A stretch of DNA of 37,060 nt. Origin: Stenomitos rutilans HA7619-LM2 (GTDB taxonomy: Bacteria; Cyanobacteriota; Cyanobacteriia; Leptolyngbyales; Leptolyngbyaceae). The number at the start of each line of letters is the position of its first letter. The stretch's first letter is position 1. This document shows, in pieces, positions 35,061 to 37,060 of the stretch. The notes under the pieces were generated by a model. That model searched no databases, was not told where the DNA came from, and saw nothing but the letters and a program-made list of their open reading frames with translations. The stretch covers positions 1 through 37,060 of the forward strand of contig JAHHIE010000068.1 of NCBI GenBank assembly GCA_019358945.1, written 5' to 3'. Position numbers and translations under genes: made by a program.

Positions 35061-35690
35061 ATGACGTTAGATTCCAATATCCGCGTTCTAGTTGTTGATG
35101 ACCATCCGGTGGTGCGAACGGGCTTAACCACCATGCTGCACTCTGAACCCGGTCTGGAACCAATTGGCGAAGCGAAAACAGGTGTCGAAGCGATCGCGCA
35201 ATTCCAGGCGCTGCATCCTGATGTGACGCTGATGGACTTACGGATGCCAGAACTGAGTGGCGTAGAAGCCATCACCACCATTCTCAAAGACGACCCCACT
35301 GCTCGCATTATCGTTCTCACCACCTACGACGGTGACGAAGACATCTATCGCGGACTGCAAACGGGAGCCAAAGGCTACCTCCTCAAAGATGCCGATCGCA
35401 GTGAGCTATTAGAGGCAATTCGAGTCGTACACGCTGGACAGAAGTACATTCCGACACTTGTGGGTGCAAAATTGGTTGAGCGCATGAGCGGTCCGCAACT
35501 CAGCGATCGCGAAACTGATGTACTGAAGCTGTTAGCCCAAGGCAAAAACACTCAAGCGATTAGTTTATTGCTCAGCATCACAGAAGGAACCGTCAAGTTT
35601 CACATCACGAATATTTTGCAAAAACTGGGCGTGAGCGATCGCACTCAAGCCGTCGTAACTGCCTTCCAACGTGGCATTGCAAATCTATAA
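35061..35690 (+). CDS. NarL/LuxR-type response regulator
   Basis: A 209-residue regulator. The receiver domain (about 7-125) has the acidic pair in VLVVDDHPVVR, phosphoacceptor Asp59 in DVTLMDLRMPE, the switch Thr in IIVLTTYDGDE and Lys109 in GYLLKDADRSE. The C-terminal LuxR helix-turn-helix (about 145-205) reads LSDRETDVLKLLAQGKNTQ, then ITEGTVKFHITNILQKLGV. It is the only regulator in the locus and so is the expected target of both upstream kinases. The target genes are unknown. The ATG at 35061 lies 9 bases after kinase 2. Confidence 0.95.
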   Translation: MTLDSNIRVLVVDDHPVVRTGLTTMLHSEPGLEPIGEAKTGVEAIAQFQALHPDVTLMDLRMPELSGVEAITTILKDDPTARIIVLTTYDGDEDIYRGLQTGAKGYLLKDADRSELLEAIRVVHAGQKYIPTLVGAKLVERMSGPQLSDRETDVLKLLAQGKNTQAISLLLSITEGTVKFHITNILQKLGVSDRTQAVVTAFQRGIANL

Positions 35691-35830
35691 CCATTCTCGA
35701 AGGGCTCAACCAGACTTCACAGAAACTAAAGTCCACTGCTTGGCTTGCTTTAAGTCTTCAGTTTAAGATTTAATCGTAAAATACGACTCTTTGTAAAGAG
35801 TGCGATAGCTGTGCAAATGGGTACCAGTCC
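35691..35830. other. Spacer between the two-component operon and the uma2 remnant
   Basis: The convergent spacer contains a short hairpin, actcttt-gt-aaagagt at about 35785-35800, without a following T run on the plus strand. I see no gene. It may weakly contribute to termination of the response regulator message. Confidence 0.4.
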
Positions 35831-36417
35831 CTATCGAAGCTGAGTAACGTTTTCATAGAGGGTTTCGATCGCGCAAGCATAGCCAATGCTGGCGAATGCG
35901 ATCGTGTCTCCGGCTCGATAAACCTGGGGCATCCACAAATTATCGGCTTGACGCTGAAACTGCTCGACCAGAATTTGCTTTTGGTAGATCAGAACGTATT
36001 CAGTAAATGCTGAGATTGACTTGTAATCAGCGAACTTATCGCCGCGATCAAAGGCTTCTGTGGCGTCGGAGAGGACTTCAATAATGAGTTTGGGATACAG
36101 AATGAAGTCTTCGTCGGAACGCCGATTCTCTTCGAGAGGTTTCGCCAACGCATCGTCGCAGGTGACTGCCAAATCGGGATAGTAAAAGAGGTTGATGGCG
36201 GGCGCACTTTCATATCGGAAGTGTAGGGAAGACAGCCTGTGCCGCGTAGATGGTTGACGAGGAGGGCGGAGAGGTTGCCTGTAATGATGACATGGGCTTT
36301 GCTGGCTCCTGCTATCGCCACCAGTTCTCCCTGGAGATATTCGTGTTTGATGGGAATGGCTTCGGTTGCAGCATCTCGCATATGGCGTAATTGAGTTAGA
36401 TCATCAATCTTGGACAT
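35831..36417 (-). pseudogene. Frameshifted Uma2 (DUF820) gene with a HEPN-like N-terminus
   Basis: Two overlapping frames join one Uma2-type nuclease-fold protein. The first, from ATG 36417, reads MSKIDDLTQLRHMRDAATEA, then IPIKHEYLQGELVAIAGASK and on to DMKV (cat at 36211-36213). The second frame picks up at about 36199 with AINLFYYPDLAVTCDDALA, then LYPKLIIEVLSDATEAFDRG, and ends at 35831. In the family, K-H-E-Y-x-x-G-E, the F-Y-Y-P-D-L motif and the I-E-V-L-S-D motif belong to one protein, so a frameshift lies between 36213 and 36197. The first ~21 residues do not look like Uma2 but like the start of a HEPN (DUF86) protein. It overlaps the MNT gene by 14 bases. Confidence 0.8.
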
Positions 36418-36712
36418 ATGGTACGAGGGCTTCACTGAGAACGCGATCACGAATGTAGCGGCTGAGTTCTTGCGGGGTTCGCAAATCAATCCTGCGATCG
36501 CCGAGCAGGTGCGAGAGTTCTCGCTGCATGGTGACAATGGCGAAGCTGGGTGTTTTGCCCGATATAAATTCAACTAAGACATCAATATCGCTGTCGGGGC
36601 TAAAATCATCTCGCAGAACGGAGCCAAAAAGGGAGAGTTTGCGGATATGGTGCCGTCGGCAGAATTCAGCGATCTTCGTTTGAGAGATTTGAATCGGTAG
36701 AGTGGGTTGCAT
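36404..36712 (-). CDS. MNT-type nucleotidyltransferase (antitoxin-like)
   Basis: A 102-residue minimal nucleotidyltransferase. Seen: HHIRKLSLFGSVLRDDFSPD, with the Gly-Ser and then Asp-x-Asp in SDIDVLVEF, and the third acidic residue in GDRRIDLRTPQEL. This is the standard antitoxin-like MNT of HEPN/MNT modules. Here the overlapping downstream gene is a chimera of a HEPN start and a Uma2 body, not a normal HEPN toxin. The ATG at 36712 is the first in frame. It differs clearly from the MNT protein at 16258 and so is an independent module. Confidence 0.88.
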   Translation of the reverse strand: MQPTLPIQISQTKIAEFCRRHHIRKLSLFGSVLRDDFSPDSDIDVLVEFISGKTPSFAIVTMQRELSHLLGDRRIDLRTPQELSRYIRDRVLSEALVPYVQD

Positions 36713-37060
36713 ATATCTACTTTTTGTGGGGATACCGCACAGTTAGCGACTTGGCGATCGCTTCTCAATTTAATCGTTTCGTAGTTGTTCAAGTATGTCT
36801 TTGGTGAAAATGGCGGAGGGTGGTTTGCCTGTACGGAGGTTATCGATCCAGCCTTGGCGTTGGGCTTTTCGATCAACCTACAGGCAATCCGGTATGGTTA
36901 GCTCCAGTCTTCGATCGCCAAGCCAGAAACCATTAGATCTCTTACAGTTAGAACCCGTTGAGTTGCAGCGAGGAGAACCATCAGGAACCATCAAGACAGA
37001 ACAAATGCAACCAAGACGGCCTGATGATGCCTACTACAATAGCTCAAACTTTGACTGACC
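36713..37060. other. Right-end region with fragments only
   Basis: About 350 bases to the window edge. On the minus strand, 36770-36877 is open without an initiator and reads AQRQGWIDNLRTGKPPSAIF then TKDILEQLRND before a TAA, which looks like the tail of a real protein cut off by a stop at its left; I do not recognise the family. On the plus strand, an ATG at 36894 opens a 54-residue frame (MVSSSLRSPSQKPLDLLQLE ... DDAYYNSSNFD) to 37058 without a ribosome site. Either could be a small or decayed gene; neither is secure. Confidence 0.35.

Overview
The window looks like a piece of cyanobacterial chromosome. The HIP1 octamer GCGATCGC and its GCGATCG/CGATCGC cores recur throughout genes and spacers. 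Gene content also fits: a TxlA-type membrane thioredoxin, a solitary groEL under a CIRCE operator, NAGK (argB), a Prx-like thioredoxin-fold protein ending in GCSVKW, and many MNT/HEPN and Uma2-type accessory genes. The short pyrimidine-rich spacers built on 'agccttcatcc' are also typical of filamentous cyanobacteria. I cannot name a genus. I saw no rRNA, tRNA or CRISPR array.

Left part (1-9660): the 3' end of an IS630-type transposase is followed by a minus-strand block of a sigma-like protein, a TPR protein and ftsX. Next come a plus-strand pair (membrane-anchored VOC protein and aldo/keto reductase), then minus-strand groEL with an exact CIRCE. An HxlR-type redox regulator (minus) is divergent from a quinone-oxidoreductase-like MDR gene (plus), with YodB-like boxes at the regulator. 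fabG follows on the minus strand.

Middle (9850-24000): mostly housekeeping genes. These are trxA, hup, a CobD-like PLP enzyme (TTG start), an FAD pyridine-nucleotide oxidoreductase lacking the redox cysteine pair, dcd, an uncharacterised AT-richer gene with a MITE-like element just upstream, a CobO-like protein with a ruined P-loop, an agmatinase-family ureohydrolase, a Prx-like protein, an NTF2-like exported protein, murG, txlA, argB and an alpha/beta hydrolase. Three copies of one long palindrome sit exactly between three convergent gene pairs, which suggests bidirectional terminators. Between 15750 and 16620 lies a decayed HEPN/MNT pair: the MNT gene is intact, the HEPN gene is broken.

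Right part (24100-37060): a detoxification/efflux block reads leftwards: cytochrome P450, EmrA-like adaptor, EmrB-like transporter and a possible 47-residue ORF. It is divergent from a MerR regulator whose likely operator is a perfect inverted repeat in the P450 promoter spacer. NDH-2 and Fe-superoxide dismutase follow, then a three-gene two-component locus: two tandem PAS-GAF NarL-type histidine kinases, with a recently homogenised 191-base segment, and one LuxR-type response regulator. At the right end a second MNT gene overlaps an ORF that appears to be the first ~21 residues of a HEPN partner fused to a headless, frameshifted Uma2 gene. Both MNT modules in the window therefore have lost a normal HEPN partner, which is the most distinctive theme here.
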